The notes beneath the pieces are model-generated. The model was not told the DNA's origin and ran no database searches. It saw nothing but the letters and a program-made list of their open reading frames with translations. Shown here piece after piece: positions 17,323 to 25,364 of a stretch of DNA of 36,610 bases (positions are counted from its first letter, which is position 1; every line of letters begins with the position of its first letter). The DNA is from Sphingomonas palustris (GTDB taxonomy: Bacteria; Pseudomonadota; Alphaproteobacteria; Sphingomonadales; Sphingomonadaceae): assembly GCA_026225215.1 (NCBI GenBank), contig JAMFSI010000109.1, forward strand, positions 1 through 36,610, read 5' to 3'. The position numbers were made by a program, and so were the translations under genes.

Positions 17323-18177
17323 TCACCCGTTGGTCGCAAACCCCGGATACAACGTCATCCCGCCATCGACGAAGATCGTCGTGCCGACGACATAATCGGC
17401 GTGATCCGATGCCAGCCACGCCGCGACCTGACCGATGTCTTCTGGCTCGCCGATGCGGCCATAAGGCACCAGCGTCATCAACCGGTCGTAAGCCTCCTGC
17501 GTCGACCAGGCCTCGGTATTGATCGGGGTGCGGATCGCGCCGGGGGCGATGGCGTTGACGCGGATGCGCTGCGGCGCCAGCTCCTGCGCCAGGCTCTCCA
17601 TCATCATATGTATGCCGCCCTTGGAGGTGGCGTAATTGACATGGCCGGCCCAGGGAATGACCTGATGCACCGAACTCATGCAGATGATCTTGCCCGCAGC
17701 GCGGCTCCGCTCGGGCACCACGCCACGCCGCAGGAATTCCTTCACCGCCTCGCGCGCGCAGAGGAATTGTCCAGTCAGATTGATCCCCAGCACGGTGTTC
17801 CATTGCGCCAGCGTCATCTGGGTAAAGGCGGCGTCGCGCTGCAGTCCGGCGTTCGCGACGAGGATATCGACCGTGCCGAAGTCGGCGATCACGCTGGCGA
17901 ACATCGCCGCGACCTGATCCTCGCTCGAGACATCGGCCTTATACGCCTTGGCAAGAATACCCAGTCCGGTCAGCTGCGCGGCGAGATTGTTCGCGGCATC
18001 ATCGCCGACGACATAATTGATCGCGACATTGGCTCCGGCCTGGGCGAGAGCGAGCGCCACCGCCGCGCCGATGCCCGAATTGCCACCGGTGACGATTGCG
18101 GTCTGCCCGGTCAGCAAGGCGGGCAGCGGCGGTAGTGCGGGGCCGGCGGTGTGGGAGGAAGCGACAGGGGTGGTCAC
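17323..18177 (-). CDS. Short-chain dehydrogenase/reductase (glucose-1-dehydrogenase-like)
   Basis: The 284-residue classical SDR has a TGGNSGIG cofactor loop (about 30-37), NAG (VANAGL) after beta-4, a catalytic serine in MSSVHQV, a Y-x3-K pair in NYATSKGG, and a C-terminal VDGGMTLYP. The motif set resembles glucose 1-dehydrogenase/sugar dehydrogenase SDRs. The start codon is GTG 18177, with AAGGAGC eight bases upstream, and it overlaps the stop of the glucosidase gene (GTGA). This shows translational coupling and suggests that the enzyme oxidises a sugar released by that glucosidase, which is inference. Confidence 0.88.
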   Translation of the reverse strand: MTTPVASSHTAGPALPPLPALLTGQTAIVTGGNSGIGAAVALALAQAGANVAINYVVGDDAANNLAAQLTGLGILAKAYKADVSSEDQVAAMFASVIADFGTVDILVANAGLQRDAAFTQMTLAQWNTVLGINLTGQFLCAREAVKEFLRRGVVPERSRAAGKIICMSSVHQVIPWAGHVNYATSKGGIHMMMESLAQELAPQRIRVNAIAPGAIRTPINTEAWSTQEAYDRLMTLVPYGRIGEPEDIGQVAAWLASDHADYVVGTTIFVDGGMTLYPGFATNG

Positions 18178-20894
18178 GGGGCAAGCTCCTTATCGGTTTG
18201 AGCAATCAGCAAGGCGATAAGGCCGGTCCAGCCGGTCTGGTGCGACGCACCCAGCCCCTGGCCGGTATCGCCGTGGAAATACTCATGGAACAGCAGCAAG
18301 TCCTGAAAATCGCGATCGTGCTGCTGCTTCTGATCGGTGCCGAGATAGGGTCGCTCGCCCGACTGGCCGCGCAGGAACAGGCTTTGCAAACGCCGTGACA
18401 GCTCGTCGGCGATCTGGTCCAGCGTCGCCATATTGCTCGATCCGATCGGCAAGGCCATCTGGAAACTGTCGCCGTAAAAGCGGTGCAGTTTGCGCAAGGA
18501 CGTGATGATCAGATAATTCATCGGCATCCACACCGGCCCACGCCAGTTCGAATTACCACCATATATCCGCGTGCGCCCTTCGCCCGGCTCATAATTCAGC
18601 GTCAGCGTCTGGCCATCGACCGCCAGGCTGAAGGGATGCGCTTCGTGGTGTTTCGAGACCGAGCGGACGCCGTGGGGCGAGAAGAACTCGGTCTCGTCGA
18701 GCATCCGCGTCAGGATCGCATTAAGCCGGTGCTTGCGCAGCAGCGACAGCGAGCGCAGTCCGTCGGGGCCGGGCTGCTGCCAGTCGGCAACCAGCGCGGC
18801 GAGATCGGGGCGATGCTCGGCGAACCAGGCAAGACGCGCGCGGAATTTGGGCAAGCCCGCATCGAAATCGGCGTGGAGCACCAGGCTGGCGAAGATCGGC
18901 AGCAGCCCGACCATCGAGCGGATTTTGAGACGTTGCGGCGTCGCACCCGAAACCCGAAACACATCGTAATAGAACTGGTCTTCCTCGTCCCACAGCCCGG
19001 TTCCGCCATCGGCCGACTCCTCTTCGCCGGGCGCGTGGACGGCTTCGGCGATGAAGATGAAATGCTCGAAGAATTTGGTCGCCATATCCTCGTAAACGTG
19101 ATCCTCGCGAGCGAGAACCAGGGCGATGGCGAGCATATTGAGCGCATACATCGCCGCCCAGGCGGTGCCGTCGCTCTGATCGAGGCGACCGCCATCGGGC
19201 AAGGGCTCGCGCAGATCGAAGATGCCGATATTATCGAGGCCGAGAAAGCCGCCCTGGAAGATATTGTTGCCGTCGGCATCCTCGCGGTTCACCCACCAGG
19301 TGAAATTGAGCAGCAGCTTGTGGAATATGCGCTTCAGGAACGGGATATCGGCGTTGCCGGTGGTATCGCGATCCAGCCGGAACACCTGCAGCGCCGCCCA
19401 GGCATGGACCGGCGGGTTCACATCGTCGAAATTCCACTCGTAAGCCGCCGACTTGCCATTGGGATGCAGCACCCGCGCTTGCGTGAGCAGCAGCAATTGA
19501 TGCTTGGCGAAATCGGCATCGATCGTCGCCAGCGTCACCGCATGAAACGCCATGTCCCAGACCGCGAACCACGGATATTCCCAGCTATCGGGCATGGCGA
19601 GGATATCGCCCCCACCCTGGTCCTTGGCATCGCTGGCCTCGACATCGCCCAGCACGAGATGCCGCCAATCGGTGTTGCGCCCGTGCCAGCGCTCGGGCGG
19701 CGGCGCGGGCTGCAACGGATCGCCGGTCAACCAGCGCCAGATGTCGAAACCGTAGAACTGCTTGCACCACAGCATCCCGGCCAAAGCCTGGCGATGCACC
19801 GCGCGCGCATCGGCATCGGCGATATGCGCCTGGCGAACAGCGTAGAATGCATCGGCTTCGCCCCGGCGGCGGGCGACGATCTCGGCGAAATCGGCAAAGC
19901 CGCGCTTCGCCGTCGCCGGGCTCAGCCGCACCCACACCTCCTGGCTGGCCCCGGCGGGAATTCGGGCGATCACATGCGCTGCCGCTTTGGTGCCATGATG
20001 CGCCGGATTGACCGCTTCACCCTGCCCTCGCGTCACCGCATCGTTGATGCCATCCTTGAACCAGCCTCTGGCATCGCTGCCGTAAAGCCGGTGCGTGTTG
20101 GTTTCATTCTCGCAGAACAGGAGATCGGCGCGGGCGCCCTCGACATGACATTCCCAGTGCAACGCCGCGAATTCGGGATGCACCACCGCGATGCCGGCGC
20201 CCTCGCAGGCCAGTGACGGCCGGGGCGTCCCCGCTTCCCAGGACCAGCTATTGCGGAACCAGATCTGCGGCAGGATATGCAGCGGCGCGGCGTCGGGCCC
20301 GCGATTATGCGCGGTGATCCGCAGCAGGATGTCGTCGGCATCGGCCTTGGCATATTCGATCTCGACATCGAAATAGCGGTCCTCGGCGAAAATGCCGGTA
20401 TCGATCAGCTCATATTCCCCGGTATCCAGTCCGCGCGCGGCATTGGTCTGGCGCAGATCCTCATAAGGAAACGCCGCCTGGGGGTATTTATAGACCATCT
20501 TCATATAGGCATGGCTGGGCACGCCATCGACGTAATAATAGAGTTCCTTGACGTCTTCGCCGTGATTGCCTTCGCTGTTGGTCAGGCCGAACAAGCGCTC
20601 CTTGAGGATCGGATCGCGCTCGTTCCACAGCGCCACGCTCATGCAGATGTGTAAGCGATCATCGCCGAAACCGCCCAGCCCATCCTCGCCCCAGCGATAA
20701 GCGCGGCTGCGGGCGTGATCATGCGGCAGATAGTTCCAGGCGTCGCCATTGGCGCTGTAGTCTTCGCGCACAGTGCCCCATTGCCGCTCGCTCAGATAAG
20801 GGCCCCAGCGGCGCCAGGCCGGATTATCGTGCATCTCGGCGATGCGCGCCGTTTCCGTGTCCGGAGTTTTAAGGCCATTCGCTGCCTGAGTCAT
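18174..20894 (-). CDS. GH63-like glucosidase (MGH1-type glycoside hydrolase)
   Basis: The 906-residue protein belongs to the bacterial GH63-like ((alpha/alpha)6-barrel) glucosidases. The N-terminal half is a beta-sandwich-rich region. The catalytic barrel begins around residue 445 with YPWFAVWDMAFHAVTLA, followed by AYEWNFDDVNPPVHAWA and, near 783, NSNWRGPVWMPMNY. There is no signal peptide, so it acts in the cytoplasm on an alpha-glucoside or related compatible solute. Length and motifs look complete. It sits between kup (stop 16 bases upstream) and the SDR (GTGA overlap) on the minus strand, which suggests an osmolyte-handling operon with potassium uptake. The substrate is not decided by sequence. 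Confidence 0.85.
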   Translation of the reverse strand: MTQAANGLKTPDTETARIAEMHDNPAWRRWGPYLSERQWGTVREDYSANGDAWNYLPHDHARSRAYRWGEDGLGGFGDDRLHICMSVALWNERDPILKERLFGLTNSEGNHGEDVKELYYYVDGVPSHAYMKMVYKYPQAAFPYEDLRQTNAARGLDTGEYELIDTGIFAEDRYFDVEIEYAKADADDILLRITAHNRGPDAAPLHILPQIWFRNSWSWEAGTPRPSLACEGAGIAVVHPEFAALHWECHVEGARADLLFCENETNTHRLYGSDARGWFKDGINDAVTRGQGEAVNPAHHGTKAAAHVIARIPAGASQEVWVRLSPATAKRGFADFAEIVARRRGEADAFYAVRQAHIADADARAVHRQALAGMLWCKQFYGFDIWRWLTGDPLQPAPPPERWHGRNTDWRHLVLGDVEASDAKDQGGGDILAMPDSWEYPWFAVWDMAFHAVTLATIDADFAKHQLLLLTQARVLHPNGKSAAYEWNFDDVNPPVHAWAALQVFRLDRDTTGNADIPFLKRIFHKLLLNFTWWVNREDADGNNIFQGGFLGLDNIGIFDLREPLPDGGRLDQSDGTAWAAMYALNMLAIALVLAREDHVYEDMATKFFEHFIFIAEAVHAPGEEESADGGTGLWDEEDQFYYDVFRVSGATPQRLKIRSMVGLLPIFASLVLHADFDAGLPKFRARLAWFAEHRPDLAALVADWQQPGPDGLRSLSLLRKHRLNAILTRMLDETEFFSPHGVRSVSKHHEAHPFSLAVDGQTLTLNYEPGEGRTRIYGGNSNWRGPVWMPMNYLIITSLRKLHRFYGDSFQMALPIGSSNMATLDQIADELSRRLQSLFLRGQSGERPYLGTDQKQQHDRDFQDLLLFHEYFHGDTGQGLGASHQTGWTGLIALLIAQTDKELAP

Positions 20895-20910
20895 TGTGCC
20901 TCCTGGCTGC

Positions 20911-22800
20911 TTATAATTTTACATGACGGGTGAGGTCGATAGTCCGGTCGAGCGGGGTGACAAAGCGATCACTGGTGCGCGCGCCATTGCGATACAGCGC
21001 CCCGAACACGCCGTAGCGGAATTTCTTCCAGATCGTAGTGCATTCGGTATCGAGCAGCGTGCGCGAGGCGAAATAGACCGCCGATCCGGGTTTGAAGATA
21101 TGTTCCAGCGGCTTTTGCCGCTCGAGATCGCGCGACACATTGGGAATTTCGATGAAGCCATAGCGCAACTCGACGTGCCACAGCCCGTCGCCCAGATCTT
21201 CGACCTGCGCCCGATTGGCATGGCCGACCCGGGGAATTTCATCGAAGACGATATGCAGCGAGATCGCGACCACATGCAGCGAGCCCATGCGCCGCGCATA
21301 ATGCACCATAAACGCCGGGATCTGGTGTTTGGACCGCGCCAGATAGACCCCGACGCCCGATGCGCGCACCACCCCGCGCTCGACCAGCATGCTCTTGAAG
21401 GCGCGCGCCGACATGCCGTGCGTGGCAAAGCGCAACTGCAGCTTCTGCAGGCAGGAGCGCCAGTTGATCATCACCCCGAAAATCACCAGACCCAAGGTCA
21501 AAGGCACCCAGCCACCGGCAAACAGCTTGGCGAGATTGGCAGCGAAAAAGCTGACATCGACCACCAGCAAGACCGCGACGATCGGCACCACCGTCGTCAA
21601 TGGCCAGCGCCAGGTCTTGGCCATCGCCCGGGAAAGCAGCAGCGTCGTCAGCACCATGGTCGCGGACACCGCCATGCCGTAAGCGCCCGCCAGCCGGTCC
21701 GAGCTGCGGAATGCCAGCGTCACCGAGATCGTGCCCAGCGCGAGCAGAATATTGACCACCGGCACATAGATCTGGCCGTAAGCAGTGTCGGAAGTCTGGC
21801 GGATCGTCAGCGCGGGCAGCCAGCCGAGCTGAATCGCCTGGCGCGTCATCGAGAACGAGCCGGTGATGATCGCCTGGCTGGCGATGATCGTCGCCATCGT
21901 CGCCAGCGCCACCAGCAGATAAAGCGACCACGCCGGTGCGGCTGCGAAGAACGGATTGCCGCCCGTCCCGTGACCATCGAGGAGATTGCCGATCTGCCCG
22001 GCATAGCTGAGGAACAGGCTGGGCAGGACGACGAAATACCATGAGCGGCGAATCGGGCGGGGGCCGAAATGGCCCATATCGGCATAGAGCGCCTCGCCCC
22101 CGGTCGCGCAAAGGAACACCCCGCCGAGAATGCCGACCGCCGCGCCGGGATGCGTGACCAGCAGCCGCAACCCGAGCAGCGGGTCGAGCGCGCCGATCAC
22201 CACCGGATGCCGGATCACCCCCCAGCCGCCGATGACGGCGATGGTGAGGAACCACAACAGCATGATCGGACCGAAGGCGCGGCCGATCGTCGCCGTGCCG
22301 AAGCGTTGCGCGGTGAACAGCGCCAGCAATATCGCGACGGTGGCGGGCAGAATGTAAGGCTTGACCGCGCTGGTCGCGACATTCAGCCCTTCGAGCGCGC
22401 TGAGCACAGAGATCGCCGGGGTAATGACGCCGTCGCCATAGATCAGCGCGGCGCCCAGCAGGCCCATCGACGCGCCGAGATAAGCGCCCTTGCGCCAGCC
22501 GTTGACTCCGGTCAGCGACATCAGCGCGAGGATACCGCCCTCGCCGTGATTGTCGGCGCGCATGACCAGGGCGCAATATTTGATCGAGATCGTGATCACC
22601 AGCGTCCACAGGATCAGCGACAGCACGCCTAGCGCCACGGCCTGAGATATCTGGCCGCCGACAGCGCCGAGCACTGTCTGCAGGGTATAAAGCGGGCTGG
22701 TGCCGAGATCGCCGTAAACCACACCGAGCGCGGAGACTGCCAGCCATCTGGAGTTGCCATGGCCTTCGGCGTCGCTGCGCGCTGTCTGCCGCCGCGCCAT
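20911..22800 (-). CDS. kup: Kup-family potassium transporter
   Basis: The 629-residue membrane protein shows the KUP/HAK signature GVVYGDLGTSPLYTLQ near residues 26-41. About twelve hydrophobic helices follow, with GDGVITPAISVLSALEGL and GGEALYADMGHFG in the expected order, then a hydrophilic C-terminal domain. It imports potassium with protons at the inner membrane. Length is normal. It appears to be first in an operon with the GH63 glucosidase and an SDR, fitting turgor or osmotic adjustment. No EcfG-type promoter was found in the 160 bases upstream, so GSR control is not supported here. Confidence 0.95.
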   Translation of the reverse strand: MARRQTARSDAEGHGNSRWLAVSALGVVYGDLGTSPLYTLQTVLGAVGGQISQAVALGVLSLILWTLVITISIKYCALVMRADNHGEGGILALMSLTGVNGWRKGAYLGASMGLLGAALIYGDGVITPAISVLSALEGLNVATSAVKPYILPATVAILLALFTAQRFGTATIGRAFGPIMLLWFLTIAVIGGWGVIRHPVVIGALDPLLGLRLLVTHPGAAVGILGGVFLCATGGEALYADMGHFGPRPIRRSWYFVVLPSLFLSYAGQIGNLLDGHGTGGNPFFAAAPAWSLYLLVALATMATIIASQAIITGSFSMTRQAIQLGWLPALTIRQTSDTAYGQIYVPVVNILLALGTISVTLAFRSSDRLAGAYGMAVSATMVLTTLLLSRAMAKTWRWPLTTVVPIVAVLLVVDVSFFAANLAKLFAGGWVPLTLGLVIFGVMINWRSCLQKLQLRFATHGMSARAFKSMLVERGVVRASGVGVYLARSKHQIPAFMVHYARRMGSLHVVAISLHIVFDEIPRVGHANRAQVEDLGDGLWHVELRYGFIEIPNVSRDLERQKPLEHIFKPGSAVYFASRTLLDTECTTIWKKFRYGVFGALYRNGARTSDRFVTPLDRTIDLTRHVKL

Positions 22801-22961
22801 TCAGGCCGCTTGGTATAGGATGAGAGTATTGTGTACCATGCGCATGGGCTGCAACGCTTGCTCGGACAAATAGTTCAACGTGAGCACAGCTTGCTCCGAT
22901 AGCGGCACGTTGGCCCGATAGCGTTGCAGGAAAATGACGGACTGCAGCCGCGCAGTGGCCT

Positions 22962-23402
22962 TTAGGCTGTCATGACCTGTTCCAGCGCTTGTGACAACAC
23001 CGCTGCGCTGTAAGGCTTGGTCAGCACCGGAGCCCCGGCGTAAGCGGCAATGTCGCTGACGTGATCGCCGAAGCCGGTGGTGACGATGAAGGGCGTACCA
23101 CGGTCCTGCAAGGCGATAGCGACCGCTTCGCTGGTTTCATCGCCCAGACTGACGTCGAGTAGCGCGACCGCGAACGTCGAGCCGGCGATGCTATCCAGAG
23201 CGCGCCCGACGCTCGCGCAGAGCTGGACCTCGCTTGCGCCCAGTTCGCGCAGCACTTCTTCGGCGTCCATTGCGATCAATATGTTATCTTCCACCACCAG
23301 CGCGGCAAAGGGAGCGAGGCTGGCCGCGTGACCTTCGCGCGAACCGGCGACGGGCCGCGCCGTGGCCCCAGTCGATGCGGAAGAGATATCGCCGACGGTC
23401 AA
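22962..23402 (-). CDS. Single-domain response regulator (FATGUY-like receiver)
   Basis: This is a 146-residue receiver with a flexible N-terminal ~30 residues and no output domain. It has E38/D39, the phospho-acceptor D83 in ALLDVSL, the TPFIVTTGFG variant of the FATGUY motif (103-112) and K129 in LTKPY. The TTG at 23402 is chosen because AAGGAGG stands five bases before it; a GTG at 23432 is possible. It is divergent from the Crp/Fnr gene. Receivers of this type accept phosphate from HWE kinases and modulate the alphaproteobacterial GSR; which kinase is the partner is unknown. Confidence 0.82.
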   Translation of the reverse strand: MTVGDISSASTGATARPVAGSREGHAASLAPFAALVVEDNILIAMDAEEVLRELGASEVQLCASVGRALDSIAGSTFAVALLDVSLGDETSEAVAIALQDRGTPFIVTTGFGDHVSDIAAYAGAPVLTKPYSAAVLSQALEQVMTA

Positions 23403-23526
23403 ACCGCCCTCCTTGAATACAGCCAAGAGCACCAGCTCGTGAAGTCACGCCGAATACACGGGCCCGAACACACGGGCGATGGTATGCGGCGACCAGCGAA
23501 CTCGCGCCGCGCCCCGGACGTTGGGC

Positions 23527-23551
23527 GGAACGAAAGCTGTCCGGATACATT
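23527..23551 (+). promoter_or_regulatory. Weak EcfG-like promoter candidate before Crp/Fnr gene
   Basis: GGAAC at 23527-23531, 16 bases, then CATT at 23548-23551: one mismatch to CGTT. The GTG start lies at 23610. A GCACATA...TAAGCC unit occurs twice between them (about 23553-23577 and 23585-23598), possibly an operator. Confidence 0.35.
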
Positions 23552-23609
23552 TGCACATACAAGCGCACAGGTAAGCCCACTTGTGCACATAGTAAGCCGG
23601 GAGCGCGAT

Positions 23610-24335
23610 GTGACGGAGTTCGACATCGAGGGAAGCAATCTGCTCAGCGCATTGCAAAAAGCCGATCGCCGCAGTCTGGCGCCCTATCTCCAGGAACTGG
23701 AATTACCCAGCAATCACGTCATCCATGAGCCGGGCGACGATGTCCGCTACTGCTATTTTCCCCGGCATCAAGCGCTAGCCTCCCACGTCGTGCTGATGGC
23801 GGATGGCACGGCGATCGAGGCGGCGCTGGTAGGCTGCGAGGGGGCGATCGGCGGCATCGTCAGCCATGGCAGTCTGCCCGCCTTCGCCCGCGCAGTAGTC
23901 ACGCATGGCGGCGGATTTTACCGGATCGCCGCCACGGTGCTGGAGGACATCAAGCAGAAGTCACCGCATATGGGCGATTTGCTCGCCCGCTACGCCGATT
24001 GCCTGATGGCGCAATTGTTCCAGTCGATTGCCTGTAATGCCACCCATACCGTCGAACAGCGCACCGCAAAATGGCTGGCCGCGGCCCTGGATCGCACCGG
24101 CCAGGACGAGGTTGCGCTGACTCAGGATCAGCTCGGCACGATGCTGGGGGTGGGGCGAACTTACGTCAGCAGGGTCATCGCGCGGTTCAAACAACAGGGC
24201 ATCATCATCACCCGGCGCGGCGGCGTCAAAGTGCTGGACCGAGACCAACTCGAACGCAGCAGCTGCGCTTGTCGGCAAACGGTGACCGAGCATTTTCAAG
24301 AGGTGCTCCAAGGCATCTATCCCGCCGTGGAATAG
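23610..24335 (+). CDS. Crp/Fnr family transcriptional regulator
   Basis: The 241-residue regulator has a cyclic-nucleotide-binding-like beta-roll (about 25-115) followed by a dimerisation helix and a winged HTH (168-204) with LTQDQLGTMLGVGRTYVSRVIARF. It lacks the N-terminal cysteines of oxygen-sensing FNR and the clear cAMP-contact RE-S motif, so the ligand is unknown. This subgroup is common in sphingomonads and rhizobia. The GTG at 23610 has GGGAGCG upstream; the frame is open further upstream but would overlap the divergent response-regulator gene. It ends just before the convergent 72-residue stress protein gene. Confidence 0.85.
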   Translation: MTEFDIEGSNLLSALQKADRRSLAPYLQELELPSNHVIHEPGDDVRYCYFPRHQALASHVVLMADGTAIEAALVGCEGAIGGIVSHGSLPAFARAVVTHGGGFYRIAATVLEDIKQKSPHMGDLLARYADCLMAQLFQSIACNATHTVEQRTAKWLAAALDRTGQDEVALTQDQLGTMLGVGRTYVSRVIARFKQQGIIITRRGGVKVLDRDQLERSSCACRQTVTEHFQEVLQGIYPAVE

Positions 24336-24373
24336 GCACGGCGGGATAGGCAAGTGAGCCCTGCCGGCAGGCG

Positions 24374-24592
24374 TTACTCGCCGGAGCGTGCCTTCGTTTC
24401 TGCCTCCGCCCGGCGCAATTCATCGCCTTCGGGCCCGTCCAGCGCGTCTGCGGCCTCCTTGGCGAGGCCGGGAATGGCGTCTCGGTTCTTTTCGACAAAG
24501 GCTTTCTCGTCTGCGTCGAACTTGCGCGAAGCGTCGTAATTGCCTTCGCCCTGATTTTCATCGGCTTGCGGATCAATTTTCTGGTCGGTCAT
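24374..24592 (-). CDS. Small hydrophilic stress-associated protein of unknown function
   Basis: This 72-residue, highly charged protein (many Asp, Glu, Lys, Ala) is predicted helical and partly disordered, with no membrane segment or cysteine. The ATG is preceded by GAGGAC. A good EcfG-type promoter stands upstream (GGAAC, 17 bases, GTT at 24665-24641), so it is likely part of the stress regulon. I do not recognise a named family. Confidence 0.65.
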   Translation of the reverse strand: MTDQKIDPQADENQGEGNYDASRKFDADEKAFVEKNRDAIPGLAKEAADALDGPEGDELRRAEAETKARSGE

Positions 24593-24640
24593 GATCTGTC
24601 CTCGTGTTGGGAAGCTGTGGAGCGAGCCCCATGCGAGGAA

Positions 24641-24665
24641 AACCCCCGGGCCGGCATTGAGTTCC
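24641..24665 (-). promoter_or_regulatory. EcfG-type promoter for 72-residue protein
   Basis: On the minus strand, GGAAC (24665-24661) and GTT (24643-24641) are separated by 17 bases. The start codon follows about 50 bases later. Confidence 0.65.
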
Positions 24666-24716
24666 GCATCTGGCAGATCGGGCGATCACGCCCCGGATCG
24701 CCATCCGCGATCGGAT

Positions 24717-24741
24717 GGAACCATGCGATCGACAGAACATT
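24717..24741 (+). promoter_or_regulatory. Weak EcfG-like promoter candidate for 26-residue peptide
   Basis: GGAAC at 24717-24721, 16 bases, then CATT at 24738-24741 (one mismatch to CGTT). The micro-protein start lies at 24779. Confidence 0.4.
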
Positions 24742-24778
24742 TCTTGGACAAGTGAAATTCAAATATCAGGAGAAAACC

Positions 24779-24859
24779 ATGCGTTCCGCCCTCTTGTGGT
24801 TTATCGGCGTACCGATCCCCCTCATCCTGTTGCTGGCTTTATGCACGCACCACTTCTGA
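24779..24859 (+). CDS. 26-residue membrane micro-protein
   Basis: The short frame encodes MRSALLWFIGVPIPLILLLA then a short polar tail, a single hydrophobic helix with a central GVPIP kink. AGGAG precedes the ATG by eight bases. Similar tiny GIPIP-type membrane peptides are common in alphaproteobacteria as I remember them, with unknown function. It lies between two GSR-type genes and has a weak EcfG-like promoter, suggesting stress induction. It is easily missed by gene finders because of its size. Confidence 0.6.
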   Translation: MRSALLWFIGVPIPLILLLALCTHHF

Positions 24860-24871
24860 ATAGCATCGCCT

Positions 24872-24933
24872 GCGCAGCCTGACCGTCGGTTTGCATTACT
24901 ATTCGTGGTGCAACTAACCGCCGTCAGGCGCGC
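24872..24933. terminator. Imperfect inverted repeat between micro-protein and nepR2
   Basis: CCTGACCGTCGGTT (24878-24891) pairs, with one bulged base and a mismatch, with AACCGCCGTCAGG (24916-24928). It lies between the convergent ends of the micro-protein gene and nepR2, fitting a bidirectional terminator without a T-run. Confidence 0.4.
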
Positions 24934-24964
24934 TGGTCTCGAATAACGACTACATTCGACATTG

Positions 24965-25162
24965 TCAGTTGCGAGTTTCCGAAACACGCTCAAGTTGGGC
25001 CAGCAAATCGCGGAAACTTGCCGGTAGTGGTTCTTCCACGACGTTGCGGTACAAATGCCGCAAGCCATGGGTCCAACCGGGACGAACATCCTCCCCGTCC
25101 GGTCTGATCGCGTGGTACGAAATTTTCGTAAAATCAGAAATCTGCATCATTTCGATTCTCAT
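24965..25162 (-). CDS. nepR: NepR-family anti-sigma factor (second copy)
   Basis: The C-terminal part, GLRHLYRNVVEEPLPASFRD then LLAQLERV, matches the NepR core (LRxLYxxVVxEPLPxxFxxLLxxL), the helices that bind EcfG sigma and, alternatively, the sigma-like domain of phosphorylated PhyR. The protein is about 65 residues from ATG 25162; ATGs at 25150 and 25147 are alternatives. It is divergent from the CHASE-HWE kinase gene and shares a symmetric EcfG-type promoter with it. With phyR2 downstream of the kinase, this forms a second NepR-PhyR module in the window. Confidence 0.85.
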   Translation of the reverse strand: MRIEMMQISDFTKISYHAIRPDGEDVRPGWTHGLRHLYRNVVEEPLPASFRDLLAQLERVSETRN

Positions 25163-25228
25163 ATGAAGCCGGGATACTCGTTTGGCTGTCTTGCCCGGTT
25201 GCCGGTAACTGCATGCCGTATAGGGACT

Positions 25229-25255
25229 GGAACTAGCAGAACTGCGGTTCGTTCC
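25229..25255. promoter_or_regulatory. Symmetric bidirectional EcfG-type promoter
   Basis: On the plus strand GGAAC (25229-25233), 16 bases, CGTT (25250-25253) is a perfect EcfG promoter for the kinase gene. On the minus strand GGAAC (25255-25251), 17 bases, GTT (25233-25231) is a promoter for nepR2. The -35 of each is the -10 of the other. Confidence 0.8.
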
Positions 25256-25364
25256 TTCTTGCGAGCCTCTGGTCACTGACTCCAACTGAGACTGCACTCG
25301 CAAAATATTGACTCCAACGCAGAACTATAAGCTCCCCTATGGGAAATACTTATTTGGATACCCG

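Noticed and set aside
18483..20216. 577-codon plus-strand open frame opposite the GH63-like gene
   Set aside because: It is antisense to a gene with clear GH63 motifs, has no recognisable domain and no ribosome site.
22801..22960. Search for an EcfG promoter upstream of kup
   Set aside because: No GGAAC motif with a matching -10 was found on the minus strand, so GSR control of the kup operon is not claimed.
22801..22961. Possible small minus-strand reading frame ending in LILYQAA directly before kup
   Set aside because: It has no ATG, GTG or TTG start with a ribosome site; treated as intergenic leader of the kup operon.
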